From Kitasatospora sp. NBC_01246 (GTDB lineage Bacteria > Actinomycetota > Actinomycetes > Streptomycetales > Streptomycetaceae), in the NCBI RefSeq assembly GCF_036226505.1, contig NZ_CP108484.1, positions 7,845,501-7,909,500 of the forward strand: a stretch of 64,000 bases of DNA. Reading direction: 5' to 3'. The notes under the pieces were generated by a model. The model was not told where the DNA came from and searched no databases. It worked only from the letters and a program-made list of their open reading frames with translations. Shown in pieces: positions 51,790-59,824 of the stretch. Each line of letters begins with the position of its first letter. Position 1 is the stretch's first letter. The translations under genes and the position numbers were made by a program.

Positions 51790-52239
51790 ACCGCCCGCCG
51801 CCACCGGGGCGGCCCAGCCGGTGCCCGCCGCACCCGTCCCCGCCGTTCCCGTGCCCGCGTCGAGGGCGGGCACGGGAACCGTCAGCCGCCCCCTGCGGTC
51901 CGGTGCCGGGAGGTGCCGGACCGGGCGGCCGGGCCGGGAGAGCCCGGACGCCGACATCTGCTCCTCGTAGGAGAGGAATCCCGGCGAGCGGTAGGAGGCG
52001 TGGTTGCGCTGTCCCTCCGGCGTCGACTCGTGGCCGGTGGAGAACCGGGCGAGCTCCACGCCCCGGCGGTAGTGCGCCGCGAGCCCGTCCTGGACGTAGC
52101 GGACGCGTTCGCCGTCGGAGACGGTCCCGGCCGACCGACGCGCCGCGTGCGGTGATGACCGGGTGAGCGTTGGCCGGACCGCGTCGTAGGGCTCGAACAC
52201 TTCCTCGCAGTGGAACTCGACCTCGCGCGCGACGATCAC
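51790..52239 (-). CDS. Coding-like region without a credible stop (hypothetical)
   Basis: Leftward codons from GTG 52239 have strongly GC-biased third positions and a balanced composition (REVEFHCEEVFEPYDAV, GERVRYVQDGLAAHYRRGVELARFS, GHESTPEGQRNHASYRSPG, LSYEEQMSASG), which looks like real protein. After about residue 120 it passes into a Gly/Thr-rich tail (GTGTAGTGAAGTG) and then runs open antisense through the methyltransferase to base 50965. The right end given here is therefore arbitrary. A frameshift near 51800 would give a stop at 51776. I do not recognise the family. Confidence 0.5.
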
Positions 52240-52503
52240 ACGTCCCCCGATCCGTGCGGCGGGGCCCTCCCGCCGTCCCGGGCGCATCGTTTGATGATCT
52301 TGGCCGCAGTGCAAGGCACCCGATACGTCCCCGAGGGGGCGGAGCGGACGACGGCGCCCCGGGACCTCCGGAGCGACGGCTGCCCGGCGGGGCGCGGTGG
52401 CACACTTCGGACAGGCCCCGGGGGTGACACCCCGCGGGGAAGCCGAGCCGGCTCGTACGGACGTCCCGTCGCGGGCACGAACAGCACCGAGCGGAGGGCC
52501 GCT

Positions 52504-53619
52504 GTGGACCGGATCGACCCCGCCGTACCGCGCCCCGTCGGCTCCACCGCGCCCCATCGCGGCCATCCCGGCCATCCCGGCCATCCCGGCCAGGTCGGCC
52601 AGGACTGTCGGGACGGCAGCTGGGTGGTCGGAATCGATGTCGGCGGCACCGGAGTCCGGCTCGCCCTGGCTCCCGGCGGGTGGCCCGCCGACCTCGCCGG
52701 CGCCCGGACCGACCGGATCGCGGCCCCGGCCCGGATCACCGCAGGAGGGCACGACGCGCAGGCGTTGCTGAGCCGTGTACTCCCCGCCCTGGGCACGCTG
52801 ATCGCCGGCCTGCCGCCCGTCGCGCGGATCGGGGCGGTGGCCGTCGGGGCCACGGGCATGGCCCTGCTCGGCCGGGACCTCGCTCGCGAACTCCCCGTCC
52901 CGCTCGCCCGCGCGACGGGTGCGGACCGGTTGGTGCTGGCCGGCGACGCCGTCACCGCCCACGTGGGCGCCCTCGGACGTCGACCGGGTGTGGCCGTGGC
53001 CGCCGGGACCGGTCTGGTCGCGATCGGCGTCCACCCGGACACGGGCTGGCACCGGGCCGACGGATGGGGCCAACTGCTCGGCGACTGCGGCAGCGGCGGC
53101 TGGATCGGCCGGGCCGGCCTGGAGTCGGCCCTGCGCGCCCACGACGGCCGGACGGGCGGCTCGGCCGTACTGCTGGCGTCGGCGGAGCGCCGCTACGGCC
53201 CGGTGGCCGGCCTGCCCGCCGCCCTGCAGCCGCGCCCCGACCGGGCCGCCCTGCTGGCCGCCTTCGCCCCCGACGTGGTCGACGCGGCCGACGACGGCTG
53301 CCCCGTCGCGGGCGCGATCGTGCGGCGGGCGGGGGAGGAGATCGCGGACGCGGCCGCCGCAGCCGTCCGGGCCGTCGGGCTGCCCGACCCGCGGGTCGCC
53401 CTGACCGGGGGCCTGTTCGCCCTGGACCGCCTGCGTGGGGCGGCGCTGGCGGCGCTGACCGACCGCCTCCCGACGGCGCGCCCGCACCGCCCCGACGGGC
53501 CGCCACTGCTCGGCGCGCTGCGCCTGGCGGCGAGCGCCTCCGGCACCGCGCTGCCCTGGCCGGTCGATCCACCGCTGCTCGACGTCCGCACCCTGACGGA
53601 CGGCCGGGGAGGACTCTGA
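52504..53619 (+). CDS. BadF/BadG-type ATPase, N-acetylglucosamine kinase-like
   Basis: A 371-residue ASKHA-fold protein. Phosphate 1 motif is VVGIDVGGTGVRLAL (about 40-54), the central region has VAVGATGMALLG and AGDAVTAHVGALG, adenosine-type glycine motifs are VAVAAGTGLVAIG and GDCGSGGWIGRAGLE, and a late RVALTGGLFALDRL. This is the pattern of BadF-type proteins, many of which phosphorylate GlcNAc. GTG 52504 has GGAGGG 5 nt upstream. A His-Pro-Gly repeat (HPGHPGHPG) near residue 20 comes from a short tandem DNA repeat. A DasR-like site lies 190 bp downstream. Confidence 0.85.
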   Translation: MDRIDPAVPRPVGSTAPHRGHPGHPGHPGQVGQDCRDGSWVVGIDVGGTGVRLALAPGGWPADLAGARTDRIAAPARITAGGHDAQALLSRVLPALGTLIAGLPPVARIGAVAVGATGMALLGRDLARELPVPLARATGADRLVLAGDAVTAHVGALGRRPGVAVAAGTGLVAIGVHPDTGWHRADGWGQLLGDCGSGGWIGRAGLESALRAHDGRTGGSAVLLASAERRYGPVAGLPAALQPRPDRAALLAAFAPDVVDAADDGCPVAGAIVRRAGEEIADAAAAAVRAVGLPDPRVALTGGLFALDRLRGAALAALTDRLPTARPHRPDGPPLLGALRLAASASGTALPWPVDPPLLDVRTLTDGRGGL

Positions 53620-54289
53620 GGCCCGGACCGGTCGGACGGACCGCGCCAACCGAACGCCCGGGCCCGGCCAACCCGGTGGTCGAGGGTGTACGGCCCCTCC
53701 CGAGGGCCGTCGCACGGCTCTGTGCCGCGGGCAGCGGCGGCTGCCCGATCGGGCAGCGTGCCCCCGTGGCCCGGAGCCGATCCAAGGAGGCGGTTGACAC
53801 CGGAAGTTGGTCTAGTCCACCGTAGGGGAATGCCAGTCGGCGGCGCGGGGGCGCCTTGGCAGGAGTCCCCGTCGTGGGCATCAACTACCCAGCTGAAACG
53901 GTGAGTTGTGGCGGACCTGGCGTGTGGTCCACCGGTGTCCGGTCACGCCTTCGCCGTGCCCCGGCCCGTTCGGTCCTTCGGGCCCGTTCAGCCTGTCCGG
54001 CCGGTTCGGGTGGTGCCGGTGCCGGTGCCGGTGCCGGTGGTGGTGCCGGAGCCGCGCCCGCTGCCGACACCGGTGGGCGCCGGTCCGGCTGCCGCAAGGG
54101 GTACCTGATCGGCGTGGTGGCAAACGGACTCGACCTCTGGAGTGACCGGAACGGATGCCGGACGGCGCTGCGCCGGTCCACGGCGCGCCCAGCGCTTCGC
54201 CACCGCGCGCACCGGGTCTTCGGTCCACGCTCGGCCTCGCCCAACTCGCGGTGACAGCAAGACACCTGATGACCGAACGGAGAACTGGC
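53620..54289. other. 670-bp region without a confident gene
   Basis: It contains the TTGACA/dre-like patch at 53794-53821 and a stretch of G-G-T-G-C-C-type hexamer repeats near 54010-54050. A rightward frame from about 53856 (GVPVVGINYPAETVSCGG) has an AGGAG sequence but soon turns to Gly/Ala low complexity, and I do not accept it as a gene. The last 100 bp should hold the promoter of the gene at 54290. Confidence 0.5.
53807..53821. promoter_or_regulatory. DasR-like (dre) operator candidate
   Basis: TTGGTCTAGTCCACC matches the core of the DasR-responsive element (consensus centred on TGGTCTAGACCA) with one mismatch in the core. A TTGACA hexamer lies just upstream (53794-53799). DasR senses GlcN-6-P in streptomycetes. 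Confidence 0.5.
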
Positions 54290-55645
54290 ATGCGCAGAAT
54301 CTGTCTGGCCCTGCCCACCAACCGGGCCTGTGTCGAGACGATTTCGGCGATCGGCAAGGAGGCCGCGTACGCCGCCGAGCATTTCGAGGTCGAGGTGCAC
54401 CTGGTCGTCCTGGACTCCTCGGACACGTCGACCTTCGCGGCGCACGCGCGCGCCGTGGCCGAACTGCCCGGGGCGGCGGGCGTGGTCGTGCACCACCTCG
54501 ACGAGGCCCGGCAGCGGGAGTTCCTGGGGCGGGTGGTCGACGCCGCCGGCGTGGCCGAACCGGCCCGGCTGCTCGATCTGATGCTGCCCGACGCCGTCTC
54601 CTACGGTGCCTGCACCAACCGGGCGTTCCTGATCGCCGCCGCCCTCGGCTGCGACTCCGTCCACCGCCGGGACTCGGACAGCGACTACCAGGTCCTGGAC
54701 GGGAAGCCGGTCTTCCCGATCCACCAGGAGCTGCTGTCGCTCGGGAAGCGGGCGGCCGACGCGGAGGCGGCCGTCACCAAGAGCGAGCTGGAGCCGGCGG
54801 ACGCCGAGAAGCCGGTGTCACTGGTCGGCAGCTCCTTCATCGGTGAACTCTCCGTCGACGTCAGCGAGATCCGCGAGCTGGACCCGGCCCTCTACTACGA
54901 CGTGGTCAGCCTCTGGGCGCCGCCCGTCTGGTCCGAGGAGGAGAAGCGGCAGCTGGTCGAGGCGTCGTTCACCGGGGGCGGGACGGACCCGTTCACCGCC
55001 GACGAGTCGGTGCTCGGTGCTCCCGACATCTGGCAGGTGGACATGTGCAACATCGGCTTCGATCACGAGGTCTACGAGCGCGTCCCGCTGCCGCCCGCGA
55101 CCGAGACCATCGGCAGTGACTACTTCCTGCTGCACGTGGTCCTGGACGCCACCCTGCCCGGCGTGGTGCACAACCGGCACATCGTGAACTACTACACCCC
55201 GGGCCGCCGGAGCGGCGCCGGATTCACCGCCTACCAGCTGCGGTTCACCAAGTTCCTGCTGTCGATGCTCTACCTCTACCCCGTCTACGGCCGGATGATG
55301 GCGGCCGGCGGCGAGCTGCTCGACGAGCAGCACCACGTACGGGTCGACACGATCCTGGAGTTGGTCAGGGACAGCGCCGGGACGGACCGGGCGGAGAACG
55401 TCCACCGGCTGGACGTCCTCGACCGCTCGTACCGGCAACTGGGCGGGAAGTACGCGGAGTTCGCCGAGCACCTGACCCCGCTGCGGGAGCGCCTGCTCGA
55501 CGAGGCCAAGGCGGACGTCGAGGACTTCGCGCGACTGATCGCCGCCTGGGGCCCGATGGTGGCGGCCGCCCGCACCGACGGCCTGACCGGCCCGGGCGGC
55601 AGCCCCGCCGGCGGAGCCGGTGCCACCGTCGGAGGGGCCGAGTAG
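54290..55645 (+). CDS. DUF6271-like protein
   Basis: A 451-residue cytoplasmic protein. The first 120 residues (RRICLALPTNRACVETISAIGKEAAYAAEHF, VHLVVLDSSD) resemble the nucleotide-binding part of a glycosyltransferase, with later D-S-D (HRRDSDSDYQVLDGKP) as a DxD-like motif. The remainder (WQVDMCNIGFDHEVYERVPLPP, GSDYFLLHVVLDATLPGVVHNRHIVNYYTPGRR) is helical. I associate this arrangement with DUF6271, from memory. ATG 54290 has GGAG 7 nt upstream; an in-frame ATG 21 nt earlier is possible. The GNAT gene begins on the base after its stop, so they work together. Confidence 0.8.
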   Translation: MRRICLALPTNRACVETISAIGKEAAYAAEHFEVEVHLVVLDSSDTSTFAAHARAVAELPGAAGVVVHHLDEARQREFLGRVVDAAGVAEPARLLDLMLPDAVSYGACTNRAFLIAAALGCDSVHRRDSDSDYQVLDGKPVFPIHQELLSLGKRAADAEAAVTKSELEPADAEKPVSLVGSSFIGELSVDVSEIRELDPALYYDVVSLWAPPVWSEEEKRQLVEASFTGGGTDPFTADESVLGAPDIWQVDMCNIGFDHEVYERVPLPPATETIGSDYFLLHVVLDATLPGVVHNRHIVNYYTPGRRSGAGFTAYQLRFTKFLLSMLYLYPVYGRMMAAGGELLDEQHHVRVDTILELVRDSAGTDRAENVHRLDVLDRSYRQLGGKYAEFAEHLTPLRERLLDEAKADVEDFARLIAAWGPMVAAARTDGLTGPGGSPAGGAGATVGGAE

Positions 55646-56140
55646 ATGACGGACGACATCAGCTTCCGCCTGCTGGCCGACGAGGACTGGGACGCCGTCG
55701 TGGCGCTGGAGTCCGACGCCTACGCGGCGGACGACCTCTCCGAGGGCCGGGAGGCGCTGCAGTCCAGGGCGCGTTCCTCACCCGACACCTGCTTCGTCCT
55801 GGAGCACGGGGGCAAGGTCGGCGGCTACCTGCTGAGCCTGCCCTACCCGCTCTACCAGTGCCCGGACCTGGGGCAGGTGGAGGAGGCCGACTTCCAGTCG
55901 CGCAACCTGCACGTGCACGACTTCGTCATCGCGGAGCCGCTGCGCGGCAAGGACGTGGCGCTCCGGTTCATCCGCCACATCCGCGAGGAGGCGCAGGAGC
56001 AGGGCTTCGAGCGGATCTCCATGGTGGCGGTCCGGCGCAGCGACATCCTGCTCGCCCTGCTGGGCTACCGCACCCACCGCGAGGTCGCCGTTCCGGCCTG
56101 CTACGGCAAGCGCGCGGTGTACATGTCCATGGAGATCTAG
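55646..56140 (+). CDS. GNAT-family acetyltransferase
   Basis: A 164-residue GNAT protein. SFRLLADEDWDAVVALESDAYAADDLSEG opens the fold; the central strand has HVHDFVIAEPLRGKDVALRFIRHIREEA, where RGKDVA replaces the Q/R-x-x-G-x-G/A acetyl-CoA loop; ISMVAVRRSDILLALLGYRTHRE follows. The start ATG directly follows the TAG stop of the DUF6271-like gene, with no spacer. The acceptor is unknown; a product of the DUF6271-like protein is a natural guess. Confidence 0.88.
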   Translation: MTDDISFRLLADEDWDAVVALESDAYAADDLSEGREALQSRARSSPDTCFVLEHGGKVGGYLLSLPYPLYQCPDLGQVEEADFQSRNLHVHDFVIAEPLRGKDVALRFIRHIREEAQEQGFERISMVAVRRSDILLALLGYRTHREVAVPACYGKRAVYMSMEI

Positions 56141-56270
56141 CCGCGCCCGCCGACCGGCGGTACGGCACGGGAGCCGGGAGCCGGGAGTCAGGAGGCAGGG
56201 CGAAGGGCACAGGAGGCAACGGACACCGGGCTCGCTCCAGCGGGCGGGCCGCCCGGCCGATGTTCTCCCC

Positions 56271-56690
56271 ATGAGCACATGCCAGCCGCCCGTCGAGCGG
56301 CATGCCTCCTGGACCGAGCTCTTCTTCGACCTGGTCGTCGTCACCTCCGGCAGCCGGGTGCTGCGACTGGCGTAGGAGCGGATGGACCGCCTGATCAGGA
56401 AGCGGGGGACCGCGGAGCGCGTGCCGGTGGTCGAGGCGGCCTACGCCGACGTCCCGCACCTGGTGGAGCGGCTGGGCCTGTTCGTCATCATCGTGCCGGG
56501 CGAGGGGGTCATCCAGATCACGTCGGTGGCCGGGGCGTCCTGGCGGCGGATCCTGCGCTGGGCGCTGCCCCGCCTCGGGCTGACACTGCTGCTGGCCGGG
56601 TGGTCCGGCCACTTCGGCGTGGGGTGGCTGATCTGGGGGCTGACCGCGGCGGTGGCCTGGCAACTCCTGTGCGCGTCGGGCGTACCGGCC
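56271..56690 (+). pseudogene. LtrA (low temperature requirement A) remnant
   Basis: ATG 56271 begins a 34-codon piece containing ERHASWTELFFDLVVV, the N-terminal signature of LtrA membrane proteins, ending at an in-frame TAG (56373-56375). The same frame then resumes with VVEAAYADVPHLVERLGLFVIIVPGEGVIQ, the later LtrA segment, and a few more helices. About 150 or more residues between them are missing compared with full LtrA proteins, so a deletion plus a stop has destroyed the gene. The frame continues without a stop into the kinase gene at 56853. Confidence 0.8.
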
Positions 56691-56806
56691 CGCCCGGCCC
56701 GGCGCCGTGGCGTGGGAAGGACGCCCGGGCCGCCGTCCGCCCGGGCCGTACTCGCCGTCCCCCCGGACCCCGTTCGCCGTTCGGCCGCAGTGATCGCGAC
56801 GCGGCC

Positions 56807-56812
56807 TATACT
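56807..56812 (+). promoter_or_regulatory. Likely -10 box of the membrane kinase gene
   Basis: TATACT, five of six bases matching the consensus, lies 40 bp before the ATG at 56853 in very GC-rich DNA. The -35 is poor. Confidence 0.4.
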
Positions 56813-56852
56813 CGGTCTGCTTGACCGGCGAACGGCACAACGGGGGGCGTTC

Positions 56853-58604
56853 ATGGAGAGCTACACGGAGACTCCGCTGGGCCTGATCATCCTGGTCCTG
56901 GGCGGCGTCGCACTGGTCGTGCGGACGGTGTCCTTGCCGCTTCTGATGCGGGCTCAGCAGGCCACCCGCCATCGCGCGATCGGTCGCCTCGCGGGCCCGG
57001 GCGGGAGGGTGGCGGTGCCGTCGGGGCTGACCGCGGCGGCGGTCGGTGAACAGGTGCTCGTGCTGCTGAGCGCGGCCGGCCTGCTGGCCCTGCTGAACTC
57101 GACGATCGCTGACACCGACTTCGTCTACATGATGCCGTCGATCGTCTCGGAGAGCCCGCTGGCCATCGCCCAGGCCCTGGACGTCCACTTCTCCATCACC
57201 CAGCCGATCTACCTCATCCCGGCGGTGGTCGCCCTGCTCGGCTGGGTGTTCCTCTGGCTCCTGACGCAGCGCAACCTGCTGGTCGTCGGCATGCCCCCGG
57301 GGGCCGGGACGACCACCGGCAGTATCGTCCGGCTGATCGGCGGCTTCGTCCTCCGCGCGGTGCTCGGTGCACTGGTGCTGCCGATCGGGGTGGTCGAGGG
57401 TGCGCTGATGTTCCAGATCATCGCGCTCGTGACCAGCCGGCGCCCGCTGGCCGGCGGTGCCGGCCGCACGGCCCACGTCCCGCCGGATGCTCCGCCCGCC
57501 GCCCGGCCCGCGCCCTACCTGCCGATGCCCGCCGCCCCGGTCGACGCGCCGTGGTCCGTCCCCGCCCCACCGTCGACGCAGGTCGCGCCGGCTCCGCTGC
57601 ACCTCGGGCGCGTCGAACCCGCCGGGCAGGCCGGACCCGCCTCACCCGCCTCACCCGTCGGGCACGTCCCGCACCAGGCGCTGTACCCGCACGAGCCGCG
57701 GACGATCGGCGGGTACCAACTGCTCGGCCGGATCGGGGCCGGCGGCATGGGGACGGTCTACCTGGCCCGTCGGGAGGGCTCGGCCACCCAGGTCGCGTTG
57801 AAGACGATCAACCCCGAACTCCTCGGGGAAGCCGACCTGTTGCGTCGCTTCGAGCGCGAGGCGGAGGTGCTGGCGATGGTCTCCGGCGCCTACACCGCCC
57901 GGGTGCTGGACGCCGGTGTGGACTCCGGGCGCCCCTACCTGGCCATGGAGCTGCTGGACGGCCGCCCGCTCGACGTCCATCTGCGCGAGCAGGGGCCGAT
58001 CCGCTCCCCGGAGGCGCTGCGGGCCCTCGCGCTCGCGCTGGCCGTCGCGCTGCGCGGGGTGCACCGACTGGGGCTGGTGCACCGGGACCTCAAGCCCGCC
58101 AACATCATGCTGACGACGGCGGGGCCGCGGCTGCTCGACTTCGGCATCGCGGCGATCGTCGACGGCACCCGGCTGACCCGCACCGGCGGCGGCCCGGGGA
58201 CGCTGACCTACATGGCGCCCGAACAGTTCGGCGACGGGCCGGTCGGCCCGGCGGCGGACGTCTGGGCCTGGGCCTGCTGCGTGGTGTGCGCGGCCCACGG
58301 GGGGAGTCCGTTCGCGGCCGCCAGCACGGGGGCGGTGATCCGCCGGATCGTCGACACCGGCCCGGAGCCGACGGCTCTGGCAGCCCTCGCCGCGCTCGAC
58401 CCGGCGCTCGCGGCGGTGGTCGGCCGGGCGCTGACCGCGGACCCGCAGACCCGCCCCGGCGACGGTGGCGCACTGCTGGACCTGCTGACGACGCGCCACG
58501 GCCCGGGCAGCACCGAGCCCGACGCGGGCGCGCTGCGCGAGGAGATCACCCACGGCTGGCGCACCCTCGCCCTCCGGGCGGACCAGGACTTCCCCCGACA
58601 GTGA
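56853..58604 (+). CDS. Membrane Ser/Thr protein kinase, kinase domain C-terminal
   Basis: A 583-residue protein. Residues 1-200 contain about four or five hydrophobic helices (LGLIILVLGGVALVVR, LVLLSAAGLLALLN, LIPAVVALLGWVFLWLL, FVLRAVLGALVLPIGV), then a Pro/Ala-rich linker (about 210-285) and the kinase domain (about 288-540): IGAGGMGTVY, VALKTI, HRDLKPANIM, DFGIAA and MAPEQFG. All catalytic residues are present. The order is opposite to PknB-type kinases, which have an N-terminal kinase. ATG 56853 was chosen for the nearby -10 box and because the frame further upstream encodes LtrA remnants. Confidence 0.88.
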   Translation: MESYTETPLGLIILVLGGVALVVRTVSLPLLMRAQQATRHRAIGRLAGPGGRVAVPSGLTAAAVGEQVLVLLSAAGLLALLNSTIADTDFVYMMPSIVSESPLAIAQALDVHFSITQPIYLIPAVVALLGWVFLWLLTQRNLLVVGMPPGAGTTTGSIVRLIGGFVLRAVLGALVLPIGVVEGALMFQIIALVTSRRPLAGGAGRTAHVPPDAPPAARPAPYLPMPAAPVDAPWSVPAPPSTQVAPAPLHLGRVEPAGQAGPASPASPVGHVPHQALYPHEPRTIGGYQLLGRIGAGGMGTVYLARREGSATQVALKTINPELLGEADLLRRFEREAEVLAMVSGAYTARVLDAGVDSGRPYLAMELLDGRPLDVHLREQGPIRSPEALRALALALAVALRGVHRLGLVHRDLKPANIMLTTAGPRLLDFGIAAIVDGTRLTRTGGGPGTLTYMAPEQFGDGPVGPAADVWAWACCVVCAAHGGSPFAAASTGAVIRRIVDTGPEPTALAALAALDPALAAVVGRALTADPQTRPGDGGALLDLLTTRHGPGSTEPDAGALREEITHGWRTLALRADQDFPRQ

Positions 58605-58705
58605 CCGCCTCCCCGGTGCCGGAGCGGTAGCCGGAGTCCGCTCCGGTACCGGAGAAGACCAGGGCCCCGGCTCGGGCCGCCGAAAGGCTGACGGTCCTTG
58701 CCGTC

Positions 58706-58996
58706 CTACCCACGGCGGCGCACCGTCCGGCACACGGTGGCCGGCCGTCCGGCCGCGGGCTCGGGGCCCTCCCACAGGGCGAAGGGCCGGTACCCCAACG
58801 CCTGACCGACGACCTCGGGAGCCGTCGGCTGCCTTCCCTCGGGCCAGAAGATCAAGTCGCTGCCGTAGCCGCTCGGACAGCCGAGGGCCTTGCCCAACGC
58901 CACCAGCACCCCGCACGGCTCGGCATCGTCGGCACAGTCCGCGTCCATGATCCTCCGCACCCACGCAACGGCCGCTTCACGAGCCGTCTCCGTCAC
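58706..58996 (-). CDS. Small unrecognised protein
   Basis: A 96-residue acidic N-terminal, basic C-terminal protein. The helix VTETAREAAVAWVRRIMDADCADD is followed by CGVLVALGKALGCPSGYGSDLIFWPEG and TAPEVVGQALGYRPFALWEG. Three cysteines lie in the first half. The GTG at 58996 has an excellent GGAAGGAG 5 nt upstream, and third positions are GC-biased, so it is very likely real. I do not recognise the family. It is convergent with the kinase gene. Confidence 0.72.
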   Translation of the reverse strand: MTETAREAAVAWVRRIMDADCADDAEPCGVLVALGKALGCPSGYGSDLIFWPEGRQPTAPEVVGQALGYRPFALWEGPEPAAGRPATVCRTVRRRG

Positions 58997-59349
58997 AGCC
59001 ACTCCTTCCAAAGGGGGCCGAGCCCGGCGCGTCACCTGATCGGCCGGAAAGCTCCAGGGCGCCGGGCCGCTCCCACGGCCTCGCCGGTCCCCGCCCGAAG
59101 CGTGCCGCAGCGAGTGAAGGCCTGCGCCGGGCAGGCTCACCTGCTGGGGGCCTCGACGTGCACCCGCTCGGCCTCCCCGGAGGGCCGGCCGCGCGGGTGC
59201 ACGTCGACGAGTGTCGGGGGCCGCCAGCCCGCGTACCCCTTCTCCGGCCGGTCGGGTGCCGCGGTGCTCGCCGGGCGCCCCGCCCCGTCGCGGCGCAGGA
59301 TGGAGATCCCGGGTGCCCGACGACGGCACCGGCGACACGGGAGGCTGCG
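58997..59349. other. Non-coding region with large hairpin
   Basis: No gene is seen in these 350 bp between divergent starts. The main feature is the 55-bp palindrome at 59153-59207. Confidence 0.5.
59153..59207. repeat. Long inverted repeat
   Basis: Perfect 15-bp arms (59153-59167 and 59193-59207) flank a 25-nt centre that can itself fold. It lies between divergent genes, not after one, so a regulatory role is more likely than termination. Confidence 0.6.
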
Positions 59350-59370
59350 GTGAACGGGAGGCTGCGGTGA
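59350..59370 (+). CDS. Possible six-codon leader peptide (MNGRLR)
   Basis: A tandem duplication of about 17 bp has doubled the ribosome site and start codon of the PRC-barrel gene. The first copy opens GTG-AAC-GGG-AGG-CTG-CGG-TGA, whose stop overlaps the next GTG (59367) as GTGA. It may be translated and coupled to the gene after it, or may be a neutral duplication. Confidence 0.35.
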   Translation: MNGRLR

Positions 59371-59723
59371 TCGGAATGGCTGACATCAGGGAGTGGCGCG
59401 GCCACGCCGTGGTCGACGAGAAGGACCACCGGATCGGCACGCTGGAGTCGGTGTACGTGGAGACGGCCAGTGACCAGCCGTTCTTCGTGACCGTCACGGT
59501 CGGCCTGCCGTCCCGGCGGCGGCTGGTGTTCGTCCCGCTCGACGGCGCCGTGGTCGGGCCCGGCTACGTCCGGGTCGCGTTCGCCAAGGGCGTGGTCAAG
59601 CAGGCGCCCTCGATCGGCACCGACGACGTGCTGCCCGCCGAGGACGAACCGGCGGTCTTCGCGCACTACGCACTCGCCTACACCCCCGGCGCCGGCGGTG
59701 AGCGGCGGCTGGCCAGGCGCTGA
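59367..59723 (+). CDS. PRC-barrel domain protein
   Basis: A 118-residue protein. ADIREWRGHAVVDEKDHRIGTLESVYVE (about 5-32) and RRRLVFVPLDGAVVGPGYVRVAFAKGVVKQAP are the two halves of a PRC-barrel, a small beta domain found in photosynthetic reaction centres and in many stress or RNA-related bacterial proteins. GTG 59367 has GGGAGG 5 nt upstream; an internal ATG at 59376 is an alternative. Role unknown. A CsoR/CstR-type repressor gene with its own operator follows. Confidence 0.87.
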   Translation: MIGMADIREWRGHAVVDEKDHRIGTLESVYVETASDQPFFVTVTVGLPSRRRLVFVPLDGAVVGPGYVRVAFAKGVVKQAPSIGTDDVLPAEDEPAVFAHYALAYTPGAGGERRLARR

Positions 59724-59768
59724 GCGGCCCGGGGGAGGGGTGCGTACGGGTCGGCCGCGGCGGCCGCG

Positions 59769-59784
59769 ATACCCCACGGGGTAC
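59769..59784. promoter_or_regulatory. CsoR/CstR-type operator
   Basis: A palindrome TACCCC-AC-GGGGTA (59770-59783) matches the C-run/G-run operators of the CsoR family. It lies 41 bp before the repressor ATG at 59825, so the gene is probably self-regulated. Confidence 0.7.
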
Positions 59785-59824
59785 GCTGGAGGCTCGGTCA
59801 CGACGGCGGAAGGCGGCTCCCGGG

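Noticed and set aside
50965..53715. Long leftward open frame
   Set aside because: Only its middle (51790-52239) has protein-like composition; the rest is the shadow of the methyltransferase and BadF-type genes.
53856..54254. Small rightward gene starting GVPVVGINYPAETVS
   Set aside because: Short plausible start only; it soon becomes Gly/Ala low complexity and no family is recognised.
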